From: Hermodice carunculata | Lineage: Eukaryota; Annelida; Polychaeta; Eunicida; Amphinomidae | Assembly (NCBI GenBank): GCA_964020975.1 | Contig: OZ026621.1 | Span: 95,730,005-95,794,004, forward strand | Length of the DNA stretch: 64,000 nt | Reading direction: 5' to 3' | Part shown: one piece after another, positions 23,021 through 33,858 of the stretch | How positions within the stretch are numbered: the stretch's first letter is position 1 | Layout: each line of letters begins with the position of its first letter | Notes under the pieces: model-generated | Seen by the model: only the letters and a program-made list of their open reading frames with translations | Databases searched by the model: none | Told to the model about the DNA's origin: nothing | Position numbers and translations under genes: made by a program

Positions 23021-23684
23021 AACCTTCCAAGCAAACTTTTATCACTTCCCTTTAAATCAAGGCAACACGCCCACATTCATAGTACAAGAGGGAGTGATAA
23101 ATTATTTTTAAATAAGAGTCAATACCACTCTAGCTAAACAAAGCATGAAATATGATATCCCTGTGGTAGTAAATAGTACTGCAAAAATATCACGGATAAA
23201 TTTCACACTCACAGCTTACAGGGTTTTGGTATCTATGTTAAAATGAATTCTTAAGGAGCTACCAATTTGTATGCTCATGATTAAACTGTTATGTGTGTCA
23301 GAGAAATAATGATTGCAAATTTATCTCATAGTATGTACCACATCCTTTATTACAGCCACATATGTATGTAATTACTAATTTCAATGGAATCGACACAGAA
23401 GCTTTTTCTCTATTTCTTCTCTTTTTACTTTCTCAGATGTTCAGCCTGCCATATACTTATATCTTTATACATAAATCATTATTATCAAATCTTGTTACAT
23501 GTATATTAAACTATACATTCTTACCTTAGGGTGGCTCATGTGTGAGCGACATTTTTTTGTCATAACGTGGGTCTCCCTGACCTCTTGTATCATGTATTTA
23601 TATTTTGTAATATGAATTTTATTGGTTGAATAAAGAAAATCTGAATCTGAATCTGAATAATGCTAATTCACATTTTTTATTCTT

Positions 23685-23905
23685 CTCCAAAACTGTCATC
23701 CAGATTGACTTTAAACTTGTGGGCAATGTACCTAGGGAACATATCTACCGGATTTATTTAAATGACCACGCTCCATTGATTTTTTTCATCATGCCCCCAC
23801 CAGGAGGGCATATAGAAAGATGAATGTTGATCCTTTAGTAACTCTGGAATCTCTTTGCTGTCATTGTTGGGTTTGATATTTATGAACATGGGTCATGTTT
23901 CTCTA
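23685..23905. repeat. S repeat block (right part) plus reversed spacer module
   Basis: 23690-23790 repeats the S module seen left of the LINE. 23840-23905 reads 'tctctttgctgtcattgttg', the reverse complement of sequence in the LINE spacer copies (19485-19515 and 19979-20009). Confidence 0.65.
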
Positions 23906-23939
23906 CATAAGTGTATCATTCTAGAGACGTCCGTTCGTT

Positions 23940-24365
23940 CGTCTGACATTAACATTGTCACATTTGTGTGGCGCAAAAATTCAAAAGCATTTAAGGTACA
24001 AATATGAAACTTTTAGGAAACATCTATCAATATATAAAGGTGTGCACCTGGTGTTTTGTTTGTCTCTCGGGTTGATTATTATATATTAATTAATTATTCA
24101 TTAACTGAGGGAAAAATATTGATTCGACGTTAGACTTGTCACATTTGTGTCGCATGTTTCTCAAAAGGTTTTTCAGCTTCAACCATGCAACTTTGCGGAA
24201 ACATCTATCAATATATGAAGGTGTGCACCTGTGGTTTTGTTTTTCTCTTTGAAAAATTATCTCGTGTTAATTTATCAATAATTAACTTAGGGAAAATGTT
24301 GATTCGACGTTAGACTTATTACATTTGTGTCGCATGTATTTCAAAAGGTATTTGAGGTCGTACAC
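23940..24365 (+). repeat. Tandem repeat, ~181-bp unit, about 2.3 copies
   Basis: The motif 'gtcacatttgtgtcgcatg' or a variant occurs at ~23955, 24138 and 24319. Each is followed at constant distance by 'aaacatctatcaatatat' and 'aaggtgtgcacctg'. Units are diverged. No coding. Confidence 0.8.
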
Positions 24366-24640
24366 CAGTTACATGCCATATTCTTTCCAATACCGATGGG
24401 GGCAATGACAGGTTGGGGCATCCATGTCCTTTTGACACTTTTCTAGTTTTTTATGATTTTTTTTTGGGGGGGGGGGGGTGGTGGGCAAATTAAAAAGAAA
24501 AAAAATCTAAAACCGCCCACCCGATTACTTTGGTAGCACACAGCAACACTCTTAGAGACTGGTATTTACTAATTTGTTTGGCAAGTGGTGCTGCATCTTT
24601 CTTCTAATTGTTTCCATTTTTGTGTGTATTTTTTGCTCTT
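24366..24640. other. Gene-free linker with G-run
   Basis: Holds a T9G13-type run (24455-24482). No gene or family recognised. Confidence 0.4.
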
Positions 24641-24644
24641 TTTG

Positions 24645-25190
24645 ACTTGTTCTCCAGAACCATCACTCAGATTAAGCTGGAACTGAATTTATGTTACCAT
24701 GGTTACCAATAAAATCACAAAATATAACTTCAGGTACTTATCTTTCATTTGATATCAACTTCAGCTGCGTTTTTTTTTGAAGTATGCGTGAAAACCTATT
24801 GCTAGTATTACCACATGTATCATTCCCCCAGTGCATGGCACTGGCCATAATGAATCACCAATATCAACCAAAGTATGCAAATTTTGAGTGATCTGTATAT
24901 TTAAGAGAACGTTACTAGGCAACTATCAACAATCTTATATGACTAAATTGACCTCAACGTTAATTGTGAAACACATTGTGAAAGACATTCTTTACATTAT
25001 GTTTGATGGAAATTTTACATAATATATATAAAGCAGGAAACAAGTTTCCAGTGTCTCAATGCAAATTCAGGTCCTTTGATAAACTTTCCGTTGCCATTGC
25101 AACCAATGGTTAACATCTGTTTCCCCAAATTGGTTTCCTATGAAGTGTACTATATCACGTATGCTGGTGTAAAGTTATGAGATGATAACT
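24645..25190 (+). repeat. X repeat copy 1 (carries GTTACC/GGTTAC palindrome)
   Basis: Shares collinear blocks with 29840-30330: 'ttaccatgg..accaat', 'acttcaggt.cttat', 'tatgctg.tgtaaa' and 'cgttgcca..gcaaccaa'. Non-coding, probably a non-autonomous transposon. The near-palindrome 'gttaccatggttac' is at 24693-24706. Confidence 0.6.
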
Positions 25191-25247
25191 TGTTTGTTTT
25201 TAAAATATTAGTTAAAAATGAGTTTTCCCTTGACTACCTGAACTCTA

Positions 25248-25261
25248 TAATAATAATAATA

Positions 25262-25300
<39 letters not shown>

Positions 25301-25377
25301 TTGATGATGATAATAATAATAATCTATAGTCTAGCACCAATTTGGACTTGTTTTTGTTATTGTTATTGTTATTGTTA
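25248..25377. repeat. (AAT)n-(GAT)n and (TTATTG)n microsatellites
   Basis: AAT and ATG triplets (25248-25322), then four TTATTG units (25354-25377). Poly-Met, poly-Asn and poly-Ser frames here are artefacts. Confidence 0.95.
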
Positions 25378-25439
25378 ATTTTGTTGCTCCGTGGACTTAA
25401 CAATGACGAACCGGGATAATGTTTAGGGACATGATTATA

Positions 25440-27560
25440 GAGTAATGGCAAGATGGGCTTTCAAAATTACTTTTAAAACCTTAAACAATCATGAACAGTG
25501 AGATAAACAGTGAAAATGGTTCAGCGTTAGCCTCGAGCGCTGATTTTGGAATATATTTTGACGGAAATCGTAACTGTCTATTCTGCAAATCAAATTTCAT
25601 CAAGAACAAAGAATTTCACAGTAATGTTACTAGCAAGAAATTCAAATTGAGAAACCCCCGATCGAAAAATTTGGTATTGTCTTGTGAATCTCCCAATATC
25701 ATTTATTTGATATCCTGCATCAAGTGTAAATCACAATATGTGGGCCCGACTACTCAAACAGTTAAAAAGAGATTTAGTGGTCATAAAATTACAATTAAAA
25801 GTCACAAGTTAAACCCTTTTTTGTGTAACTATTTCAATTATGCGGAACATTTACATTTGGATTGCCGGATACAAATTTTTGATTACATAGAACCAAATTT
25901 GTTAGACCAAGACAGTTATGTTAACACAAGGAAATTATTACAAATGGTAGATTTTTGGATCAAAACCCTTAATTCAACGTTTCCTAATGGACTCAATGAC
26001 AGAATTTTAGGCTTCGTTGATGTTAGGAATTTGGACTTTGCAACTCTTGACAACAGTCACACACCTTTTCATAATAATCAGGCTGGTATTCGAAGAAAAA
26101 AGAAGAAGTCACGGACAAAGAAAATCACGGAAAAACAGGAAATGTAGGAATGTGGATACAAAAGACCTTGTCCATAATTTACTACAGGCTTTTTCCCATG
26201 GCATTGGTCAATTACATGCAGCTCTTAAAGCACTATCATTTCGAGACATAACAAAAATCAATGAATATTTGGGTCTTACTGATTCAGAACACACATTTCT
26301 GCAAAGTTTTTGTGAAATTGTGTACGCTTACACAACTATTCGGAAACCAAATTTTAATAAGAAAAAAATAGATCAAATGTCTTGCAGCATTCCTTTCAAA
26401 CACAAAATTGTTGATTCACTAAACATTCAGTCCCTTTTCAAATTGAAATTTGTTCGTAACATGATTCCCAAGGAGCGCAAAATAAAAGATCCCCATATCA
26501 TTTCCTATAACTATGGCAACAATATTGGACAAAGTATCATAAATTACAAGAAATTTCTGGCTTCAATTACTCATGAAGATATCGCAGCGAATCAAAATTG
26601 TGACTGTATGTCTAACAGTAAATATTCTAATTTTGTTGATGCATACCACAAACATGTATTTACAGGTAATTTGGATATTATACATAATTCAAGTTTAAAA
26701 GAAATTATGAAAAATTATGAAAAAAGGTACAAAATTTCGGATATGTCCCAAGTTGAACATTGACAGTATTTTTCAGGATACATGTGATGCATTTGATTCC
26801 TACCGTATGAAACGGGCAAGAAAGAAAAAATTGAATTTCAGAAATTTGAAGGATGGTTATCAAACTTGAAACGAGACTTTAGAAATAGAATTTATCGTTA
26901 CAAATCCCACATTAAGAATTTCAATACGGTTAATCTAAAACAACCTGAAGTTTCAAAAGCAGTCAAAGAACTACAAGAAAGATTTGTAGTCACTAACATA
27001 GATAAGGCAGGGAACAATTTTGGGATCATCTGCAAAAAATATTGTCTGGATGTTTTGCAAAAAGAACTTGGTATAAACAATATTTCAAACATAAGAGGAA
27101 ATGGCGTGTATAAATTACACAAACAATCAATTGATAATTTGATGGATTCACATAAAGATGAGATGACAAGGAATTTTGATATCAAAATTTCTGAAGAGGA
27201 CTCCTCTATTCCACTTTTGCTCTGGATACCCAAATTACGTAAAAACCCTTTAAAATCTAGATTCATGCCGGTGCTGCAAAATTTACAACAAAACAATCAT
27301 CAAAAGATGTAACTTTGTGTTTGACTGCAAGTAGGAATCATTTTCGTAAATACTGTAATGCAATTTCTAGAAACTGTGAAATAAATTGCTTTTGGAGTAT
27401 TAGCAATTATATCCTTTCCCGGACAGTAATGCTTCGGATCTATTGGATATAATACATTTTTGTCACAGATATTGAGATTTGGTCGTATTTGTTCTAAATT
27501 TCCGGACTTTGCATCTAGAACCAAATTTATTTACAATAAACTTCAAGAGGATTCAAAGGT
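25440..27560 (+). mobile_element. Penelope-like element with N-terminal GIY-YIG (Naiad/Chlamys-type order), broken
   Basis: The first ORF (ATG 25491) encodes a GIY-YIG nuclease domain. The next frames (26017-26763 and 26866-27312) carry the region leading into a Penelope-type RT, with VVTNIDKAGNNFGIICKKY (~26985) and a following RF/AGA-type motif (~27260). The endonuclease therefore precedes the RT, the reverse of canonical Penelope elements. This order is known from the Naiad and Chlamys groups. The RT palm motif was not found and the copy is truncated, with a few breaks. It looks old. No terminal repeats were recognised. Confidence 0.75.
25491..26147 (+). CDS. GIY-YIG endonuclease domain of a Penelope-like element
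   Basis: 218 codons from ATG 25491. Residues ~27-35 hold a CLFC pair (start of a zinc-binding cluster). Residues ~75-100 hold IIYLISCIKCKSQYVG, where the GIY and YIG halves are replaced by IIY and YVG with a Cys-x-x-Cys between them, followed by TVKKRFSGHK with the expected Arg and His. Further on, DFWIKTLNSTFPNGLND matches the conserved 'W...L.T.YP.GLN' end of retroelement GIY-YIG domains. The Lys/Arg-rich tail (~195-215) may bind nucleic acid. The enzyme would nick target DNA to prime reverse transcription. The usual Glu after YVG-x is Pro (YVGPTTQ), so activity is doubtful. Confidence 0.75.
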   Translation: MNSEINSENGSALASSADFGIYFDGNRNCLFCKSNFIKNKEFHSNVTSKKFKLRNPRSKNLVLSCESPNIIYLISCIKCKSQYVGPTTQTVKKRFSGHKITIKSHKLNPFLCNYFNYAEHLHLDCRIQIFDYIEPNLLDQDSYVNTRKLLQMVDFWIKTLNSTFPNGLNDRILGFVDVRNLDFATLDNSHTPFHNNQAGIRRKKKKSRTKKITEKQEM

Positions 27561-27589
27561 GTACTTTTGATCAAATATTTCTGCAAATT

Positions 27590-28185
27590 TTGCTGTAAAT
27601 ATTCCGAGATGGTTAGAAAGTTTGGCTTCAATAATTTTAGAGACTTTAGTTTTGCCTGTTTTGCCACTTAATTTTATCTTTTGACATCATTCTGTTCAAA
27701 TGTTCACCTTTCAGACATTTTAGGCCAGCTTGTTTTCTGTTAGGTAACCCCCAGAAGCCACAGGTAGCAGGAAGCGGTCTATGACAGTTACAAGTTTGCC
27801 TAATTGTACTTGATATCTGGTTAATATTTTCATTGCATTCTCTTGACATAAATACAAATGACTCTCATTCTTTTCTGACTTGCCCTATAATTCTACTGTT
27901 AATATCCAAAGATTATTAGAAAGTTTGGCCACAATAATTTACAGTTTTTAGTCTTGTCTGTTTTGCTACTTAACTTTATCTTTTCGCATCTTTCTGTTCT
28001 AATATTCACTTTCAGACATTTTAGGCTTGCATGTTTTCTGTTAGGTAAACCCCCAGAGGCTACAGGTAGCAAGAAGCGGCCTACGACAGTTACATGTTTG
28101 CCTAATTGTACTTAAAATCCTGTTAAGAAAAATTGCTTTGATAGCATGTTTTTGCAAAAATGCTAATGACTTTCATTCTTTTCTA
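27590..28185. repeat. Tandem duplication of a ~290-bp segment
   Basis: 27600-27880 and 27905-28180 share blocks such as 'acttaactttatcttttcgc', 'cagacattttaggc', 'gttttctgttaggtaa' and 'gacagttaca.gtttgcctaa' at ~305-bp offset. On the minus strand each contains a Cys-rich reading, TIRQTCNCHRPL or close. Whether this belongs to the adjacent Penelope-like element is unclear. The copies are well diverged. Confidence 0.75.
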
Positions 28186-28289
28186 CATGCACAATTACTC
28201 AATATTAAAAAAAATACTCCAAATTGACAGTATATTCTCAAACGTCACAAACCTGACACATTACGTTGACACATTGACTCGGGGTGGCT

Positions 28290-29000
28290 GTGAAATAGAG
28301 CTGAATTGTTTGAGGAGAAGGCGTCATCATGGAGTTTGTTTTACATCTCTGGTGCAAGATGTACATTGTTGTAGTCCTTGTTAGGATTTCCCTTGGTTTA
28401 TACAGGTGGTCTAGCTGCAACTGTCTATTTTATAATCACTGGGACTGAATATAATGCCCCAGCTTGTTTCCACTTCCGTTAAACATTGGCGGATGGTTTA
28501 ACTAGGATAAGTTGTTCAGCTAGAAAGGGTACAATTGGTTCAGGGTTAAGTCAAATTGTTCTTATCTGAACCTGTACTATGCAAATTTGGTAATTATGGT
28601 TTGTTTGACAGGTATTCTTCTTTCATATGAAGCTCTGCATTTATAAGCAAAACTTCACGTATTTAGCTAATTCATCAATGGCCACGTTCATATTTATTCA
28701 TTATTATGTGGGTTGTCTTTGCTGAATATTTAGCTTAGACAAGGAGCCGCTGCTCAGAGAGACATGTACGTGTAAAAGGCTGTGAAACATGTTGAGTAGT
28801 TACCCGCTGAAGACCCTTTAATTTGTTTAGGCTAATACAGCCTATGTCAAAATTTTACAGAGGAACGTGTGCAATATGGACAATAGTACTTCTATGTATA
28901 TAAGTTAGACAGGGACAGGTTAGCTTATGGAGAGTAAAGAGTTCGGACTGCGGAATAGGGTAATGACTACTAGGAAGTAGTTTTGGACAAAAAGACACAA
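28290..29000 (+). repeat. R1 interspersed repeat copy
   Basis: Collinear with 6205-6893 over its whole length, same orientation, with small indels throughout. It ends next to the AATGAT microsatellite that forms the tail of a minus-strand LINE, so the LINE landed beside or in its end. Confidence 0.75.
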
Positions 29001-29005
29001 ATACA

Positions 29006-29140
<135 letters not shown>

Positions 29141-29760
29141 TTTATTTCAAGTCGAGTGAGTACAAAATTAAGAACACTATTTGTCGACCAAAATTGGTGC
29201 ATGATATAATGGAAATGAAAAAATATACAATGATGCAGAATGAAATCAGTATATACCCTTTCAGTAGATTATATATGGGTTTTGATTAAGACGCCAGAGT
29301 TCTGTATTTGCACATATTGCACATAGATCAGAAGCAGGACGGGCCAAGCCCTGTCTTAATTATTCCACAGCCTTAAAGAGTTGTATCCATAGTTCATGGT
29401 GTTAAAAGGAGGTAGATTCGCTTTATGATCGTCTCTTTAGTTATATTTACTTTCCTTTTGTACAAACATATCATTTAGAAAATCTGGACATTCTTTTGGC
29501 ACAGCTTTGTATACCTCAATAGACAATTTGCGTAGCCTCCCTAAATATAAATATGGCTTTTTAGAACGTTGTAATAAGTCAGCGTAGGATGAGGTGGCAT
29601 CATCGTAAACGAAGCGAAGTGCCCTTTCCTGTAATTTTTCCATTTTGGCAGTGTACGTGTTGCCACATAAGTGCCACGCGAGAGGGCATTAATTACGCCC
29701 TGACCTGAAACATGAAAAGGAGCTGCTTCAAGCTCCACAACATATTTTTTCTCATCGAAA
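29141..29760 (-). mobile_element. LINE 3' fragment (CR1/Rex/L2-like), minus strand
   Basis: AATAAA on the minus strand at 29146-29141, followed by the AAT tail. The 29437-29643 frame encodes MEKLQERALRFVYDDATSSY and GRLRKLSIEVYKAV, the conserved ORF2 C-terminus of CR1/Rex/L2 LINEs. The element is 5' truncated within ~620 bp, the common fate of LINE insertions. Confidence 0.8.
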
Positions 29761-29839
29761 AACTTAGAACCACGATAACTTATATCTCTTTTAATAGCCT
29801 TTGGTAACTGAATCTTAGTGCTTGCGCAAATCTCTAAAT

Positions 29840-30330
29840 TTCCTTACCATGGTAACCAATAAAAGCATATATTGCTCAGTAAATTAATGGTACACTCTAC
29901 CACATCTGTAACTTCAGGTTCTTATCTTAATATCGTTGCCATGGTAACCAATACTTAATTGCAAATTTAAGTGATTTTTACAAACATTCTGTTGCCATGG
30001 AACCAACTATTGACACTTGCTATCTCAAGCTGGTTGCTTATGAAACACCTGTATACTAGGTATGCTGATGTAAATGTGTAAGGTAGTACCTTGTATGTGT
30101 ATAAAGTTATAGCTAATAGAGTGTTTTTCGCTTTATTTCTTGAAAAGTTAATTTCGTTGCCATGATAACCAATATAAATACAAATTGACCATGAAATTGA
30201 TAGTACACCCTACTTATCTTGAAACTTCGGGTTCTTGTCTTTTGATTGGTACCAAATTCAGCTGGGTATTTTGCGGGTTGAACGGTTTCAATTTTTTGGT
30301 GGACTCGCCACTGTACTATTAGGACACTGG
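29840..30330 (+). repeat. X repeat copy 2 with several GTTGCCATGGTAAC-type palindromes
   Basis: Contains 'ttaccatggtaaccaat' (29843-29860), 'gttgccatggtaac' (29935-29948) and 'gttgccatgataac' (30156-30169). It is partly collinear with 24645-25190. It is internally repetitive, with three related 'accaat...acttc.ggttctt' modules. Non-coding. Confidence 0.65.
29935..29948. promoter_or_regulatory. RFX X-box-like palindrome gttgccatggtaac
   Basis: Matches the X-box consensus (GTNRCC, 0-3 spacer, RGYAAC) bound by RFX factors, with both half-sites and a 2-bp spacer. It lies in a repeat, not beside a recognised gene, so binding capacity is the only claim. Confidence 0.4.
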
Positions 30331-30796
30331 AAACTATGTTTCCAAGTATTGGTCTAATTTACATGTTTGTGAGAAACCGTGCCGTATGGTCACTGGTGGG
30401 TTATCCTCATTGAAATGCTATAGACATGAACAAAACTCATGTAATGTTAAAATATCCAGATACATGGGTGAACAAAACAGTCACAATAAGGTAATGGTGA
30501 CATTTAACATTGAACTTGTATATTTATGACAATAATTTGCATAAGGTCATCACTAGCATGTCCTCACTGGGGTGGTAGGAGATTAAGATGTATGTTTTTG
30601 TGCAAAAGATAACTTCTTACCATCTTTTATTGATTCGAATATGGTTCTAGAAGAAAAAAAGACGCTCATGGGCTATCAGCAGTCCTCTTGCATTGCATTT
30701 TTGTTCCTTTTATTATTTACAGATTGTTGCCAGAGGGTCTGGGTCAAGGTCTTTTGCCCACCTAAAACCATAATCCACCCGTGTCCCTCTTTCTTT
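30331..30796. other. Gene-free stretch
   Basis: No family or exon recognised. The 140-codon frame starting at 30641 depends on the following CT/CA microsatellite and is rejected. Confidence 0.4.
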
Positions 30797-30815
30797 CTCT
30801 CTCTCTCTCACTCAC

Positions 30816-30897
<82 letters not shown>

Positions 30898-30905
30898 GCA
30901 CACAC
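30797..30905. repeat. (TC)n-(CA)n microsatellite
   Basis: About 40 CT dinucleotides, interrupted by a short CACT stretch near 30810, followed by CA units. The Arg-Glu and Ser-Leu frames over it are artefacts. Confidence 0.97.
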
Positions 30906-32240
30906 AGACTCAATTTTGTCTCCATCACCCCAGTTCTTTTGCACAGTGGTACATCACTCACTTTACAAATATTTTCTCCGCACTTCAATTTCTTCTGCAT
31001 GTAGATTCGCACTTTAATTTTACACAGAACCAGCGTATTCAACATCTCCTTCTTTGCACATGACTGCATTGGTGGCAGGGGTGGGGGTGGGGGTGGGTCA
31101 AAGTCCCGGTACTTTGATCTGGGCAGTTAAGTTGCGTGCACAACTAACTGTTCTTCTTACACGTAGCTTATCACAATAACATTAGAATTTTTGATATCAT
31201 AATTTTGTATCATACAAGTTATCAGTTAGCCAAACTCAGACGTTTTCTGGTAATTACCTACCAGCTGTACGCAGGTAGTACCTTGCTAGCTGTATACAGA
31301 TAATAACTTGTTAGATGTATATGGTGGCTTCCCCGGTTTGCGGGGCATCAGAGGTTTCTTGGCATTGACTTTGTGGCCGATCGTCGTGATATCAGATATA
31401 ATTTCTACTCAAACTAGCATTGAAAAATATCAATTATGCTTACAGACTACCCAACATTGTATAAATTAAAATGTGAACACACCGAGCAGTCAGGTATTCA
31501 CTAAAATCGCTCAGCGTACCACGAAAACTGGCTTCAGGAGCATATAGGTAACGATCTACTGTATGGATGCATATAGGTAATGTCCTATCGAACATGTACA
31601 CGGTATGACCTACCACGTGTATACAGGTTACCTACCAGTGCAAAAGACATTTCTTTGGTCCATAAGATTGTTATTGTACATGGGTTTTCGACAGATTGAT
31701 AGGTTGCTTCTTCAAATAACTTTTAATTATCTGCATATGACCTGTGAAACCCATATCATTTGTCCAGCTGAATCCATGACCTTGGCTGCAACCGGGAAGG
31801 AGACTTGCTTCAGTTATGTCTCTACAGTGATTTTCTTAGCTGTCAACATCTGACCGGGCAAAAGCTAAACAATCCATCAGTTTTTTGCCTTGCAACATGT
31901 ATTCTTTTAAGGTCCCAGAGGACAGCACTTGACAGTGTTATCTGTATATGGTTTTGCCATTTGTTTAACAATAAATTACTTTGAAGCTTTTAATTTAGAA
32001 AGGACATATTTACGGAAATGGGTTCCTTAAATGTTGACATCTTAGCTCCTTGATTCCATGAGTACGAGATGAAATGAGAACTAAAATGGTTTTCTCTTTT
32101 AAATGAAATATTTTACGCTCTTGATGGGTCCCTGTAGTGTAGCAGCTAGTTCTCTGATCTGGGAACATTAATTTCTGTGACTGTTTAGTTGTCGCTGGAC
32201 CTTTATAAATGCTAATGATACTGCGGTCGAATGAATGTCC
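30906..32240. other. Gene-free stretch
   Basis: Short loosely repeated words such as 'gctgtatacag' and 'catataggtaa' occur at 31260-31330 and 31540-31640, suggesting a decayed short-period array. No exon is supported. Confidence 0.4.
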
Positions 32241-32246
32241 TCTTTG

Positions 32247-32609
32247 TCACTTTGGAGAGACGTGATTCCTTTGATAATGCTGGCTCAAAGACAGACCAGT
32301 GTTCTCAAGCAACTGTCTGTAATCTTTAGTGTCAGTTTCACTACTTCCAGTTTTTTCCGTCTCAGTTGTTGACGCAGTGGCCCGATATGAGCAACGTGCT
32401 TGACGTCTCTTCCTTTCGAACAATATATTCATTTTTTGTTTTGCTTCACGTTTCCGCTTGTAAAGCTGAGAGCGCCACCATTCAAAATATGCCATTTTAT
32501 TTTGCATGGCTTCTCGGATTTCTTCCATTTTCTCTTCGAACGTGTCTTCGTTTATCTCTGATAGTTCTGATATCATTGACATTGTTCTGGTGATTTGACC
32601 CGGTTCCAT
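32247..32609 (-). CDS. 120-aa charged helical ORF, unknown function
   Basis: Opens at ATG 32609 and runs uninterrupted to TGA. Residues ~10-45 are acidic (SELSEINEDTFEEKMEEI). Residues ~45-75 are aromatic then very basic (MAYFEWWRSQLYKRKREAKQ, FERKRRQAR). Residues ~80-105 are Ser/Thr/Glu-rich. A coiled-coil or nucleic-acid-binding helix is plausible; no signal peptide or membrane segment. The composition is unlike a random frame, but no family is recognised. It begins ~20 bp from the 3' end of a minus-strand LINE, so it could be a host exon or a piece of another mobile element. Confidence 0.5.
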   Translation of the reverse strand: MEPGQITRTMSMISELSEINEDTFEEKMEEIREAMQNKMAYFEWWRSQLYKRKREAKQKMNILFERKRRQARCSYRATASTTETEKTGSSETDTKDYRQLLENTGLSLSQHYQRNHVSPK

Positions 32610-32629
32610 GAGCTAGCCAGAAATAAAGG

Positions 32630-33590
32630 ACAGGGAACTGAACTTTATTAGCTGTATCATGTACATACATAAATCATGACATTTTGCTAAAGAAACATAA
32701 CGTAAACATAAATACAAGAGACACGTAACTCATCAACACGAACAAATTTTAGTTTTACAACAGCACAATTACTCATGTGTCTGGATATGTGATACATGAC
32801 TGATAATACGTGTTGAGAAAACATCATTTACTATATACTATGCTGCTCTGTATCAGAAAGATCTCCCCTTCATCAGCATATCTGTAAAACAAATTGTCTG
32901 ATTTTGCAATTTTGTCAATGTCATCTCACTTCATAATGGACAAAAAATTTTCGGAATCATTTAGATTGTCAAATATCGGGAACAACGGTCGGCGCACCGT
33001 ATAGGTATTTTCTTTCATGTGCTTTAGAAGCTATAATAGCATGATATTCATCTTCAAAAATATTACAATTTTCTCACAATCTATCTTTTAAAGGAACTTT
33101 ACGTGGTCTTTTCTGTCTACCTTCAACTTATGTGAACTTGCTCTAAATCGTCTGATGTTTTTCCTCAATGTATAATCATAAATCGCTAAAAGATATTTCT
33201 CTGCCTCGAAAGTTTCTTAGCATTTAGCATATATGTACGTAGTTTTTGTCGGAACCAGAATAACTTTTCATAGTTTCTTGCCATTGGATAATAAATCTTC
33301 TTTCAATTCTTTTTACAAAAGTCTGAGTAAGAAAAATGTCAGTGCGTGAACCGATATTTTCCCACATTATATTAAAGCCAAATAAGTTGAATATATTTTT
33401 AGGGATGTCATCCATTTAAACTTCCCGGTATGAGTATGTTCCTCATTACAAAGGAACCAATCATATAGTCAACTATCGGGTTTCATGTGTACTATTCGTA
33501 CCCAATTCTGGCACATTTGTGTGGAAATTTTGAGTACAAGAGAGAATTCTACAACTTCACTTAGTGCGGCTAGATTGCTAGCTTTTTTCA
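32630..33590 (-). mobile_element. LINE-A copy 3 (3' fragment, minus strand)
   Basis: 3' end near 32630 with AATAAA at 32649-32644. The 33224-33415 frame has FNIMWENIGSRTDIFLTQTF, matching KNMWENIGYSKPDF of LINE-A copy 2. Further upstream STQMCQNWVRIVHMK (~33500) matches FTQMCKNWLRIVYMN of that copy. Broken by several stops and 5' truncated. Confidence 0.8.
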
Positions 33591-33666
33591 ACATATTTCA
33601 ACAGAAAACGGGGATCTTATTTGTGTTTTCTTTGTTTGATTTTTTTTGTTCGTTTGTTTGTTTTCG

Positions 33667-33763
<97 letters not shown>
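33667..33763. repeat. (CA)n-(TA)n microsatellite
   Basis: About 27 CA units switch abruptly to ~20 TA units, an alternating purine-pyrimidine tract. Confidence 0.98.
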
Positions 33764-33764
<1 letters not shown>

Positions 33765-33858
33765 CTTCTCACAGGCAAGACATGCATGGACAGGCCAGAT
33801 AAAGACAGCTAAATAGTTATCGGACCTGTCTTCAACAAAATAGGCAAGAAACTGAGCG

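Larger units (their letters stand above)
17930..23658 (+). mobile_element. Long two-ORF LINE (CR1/L2/Crack-like group)
   Basis: Components: a 5' region with an uncertain start (17.93-18.13 kb), an intact ORF1 (18175-18993), a long spacer (18994-20190) with direct repeats, an ORF2 with APE-type endonuclease and RT (20191-23020, broken), and a 3' UTR with AATAAA at 23629-23634 and a (GAATCT)n tail at 23640-23658. RT motifs (DLSKAFNTLNHDIL, GVPQGSILGPLLFIIYMNDF, YADD) place it in the CR1/L2/Crack-like branch; exact clade not assigned. This is the most complete LINE in the window. ORF1 survives while ORF2 does not. Confidence 0.85.

Noticed and set aside
30641-31063. 140-codon plus-strand frame
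   Set aside because: Length comes from the TC/CA microsatellite, which is open in several frames.
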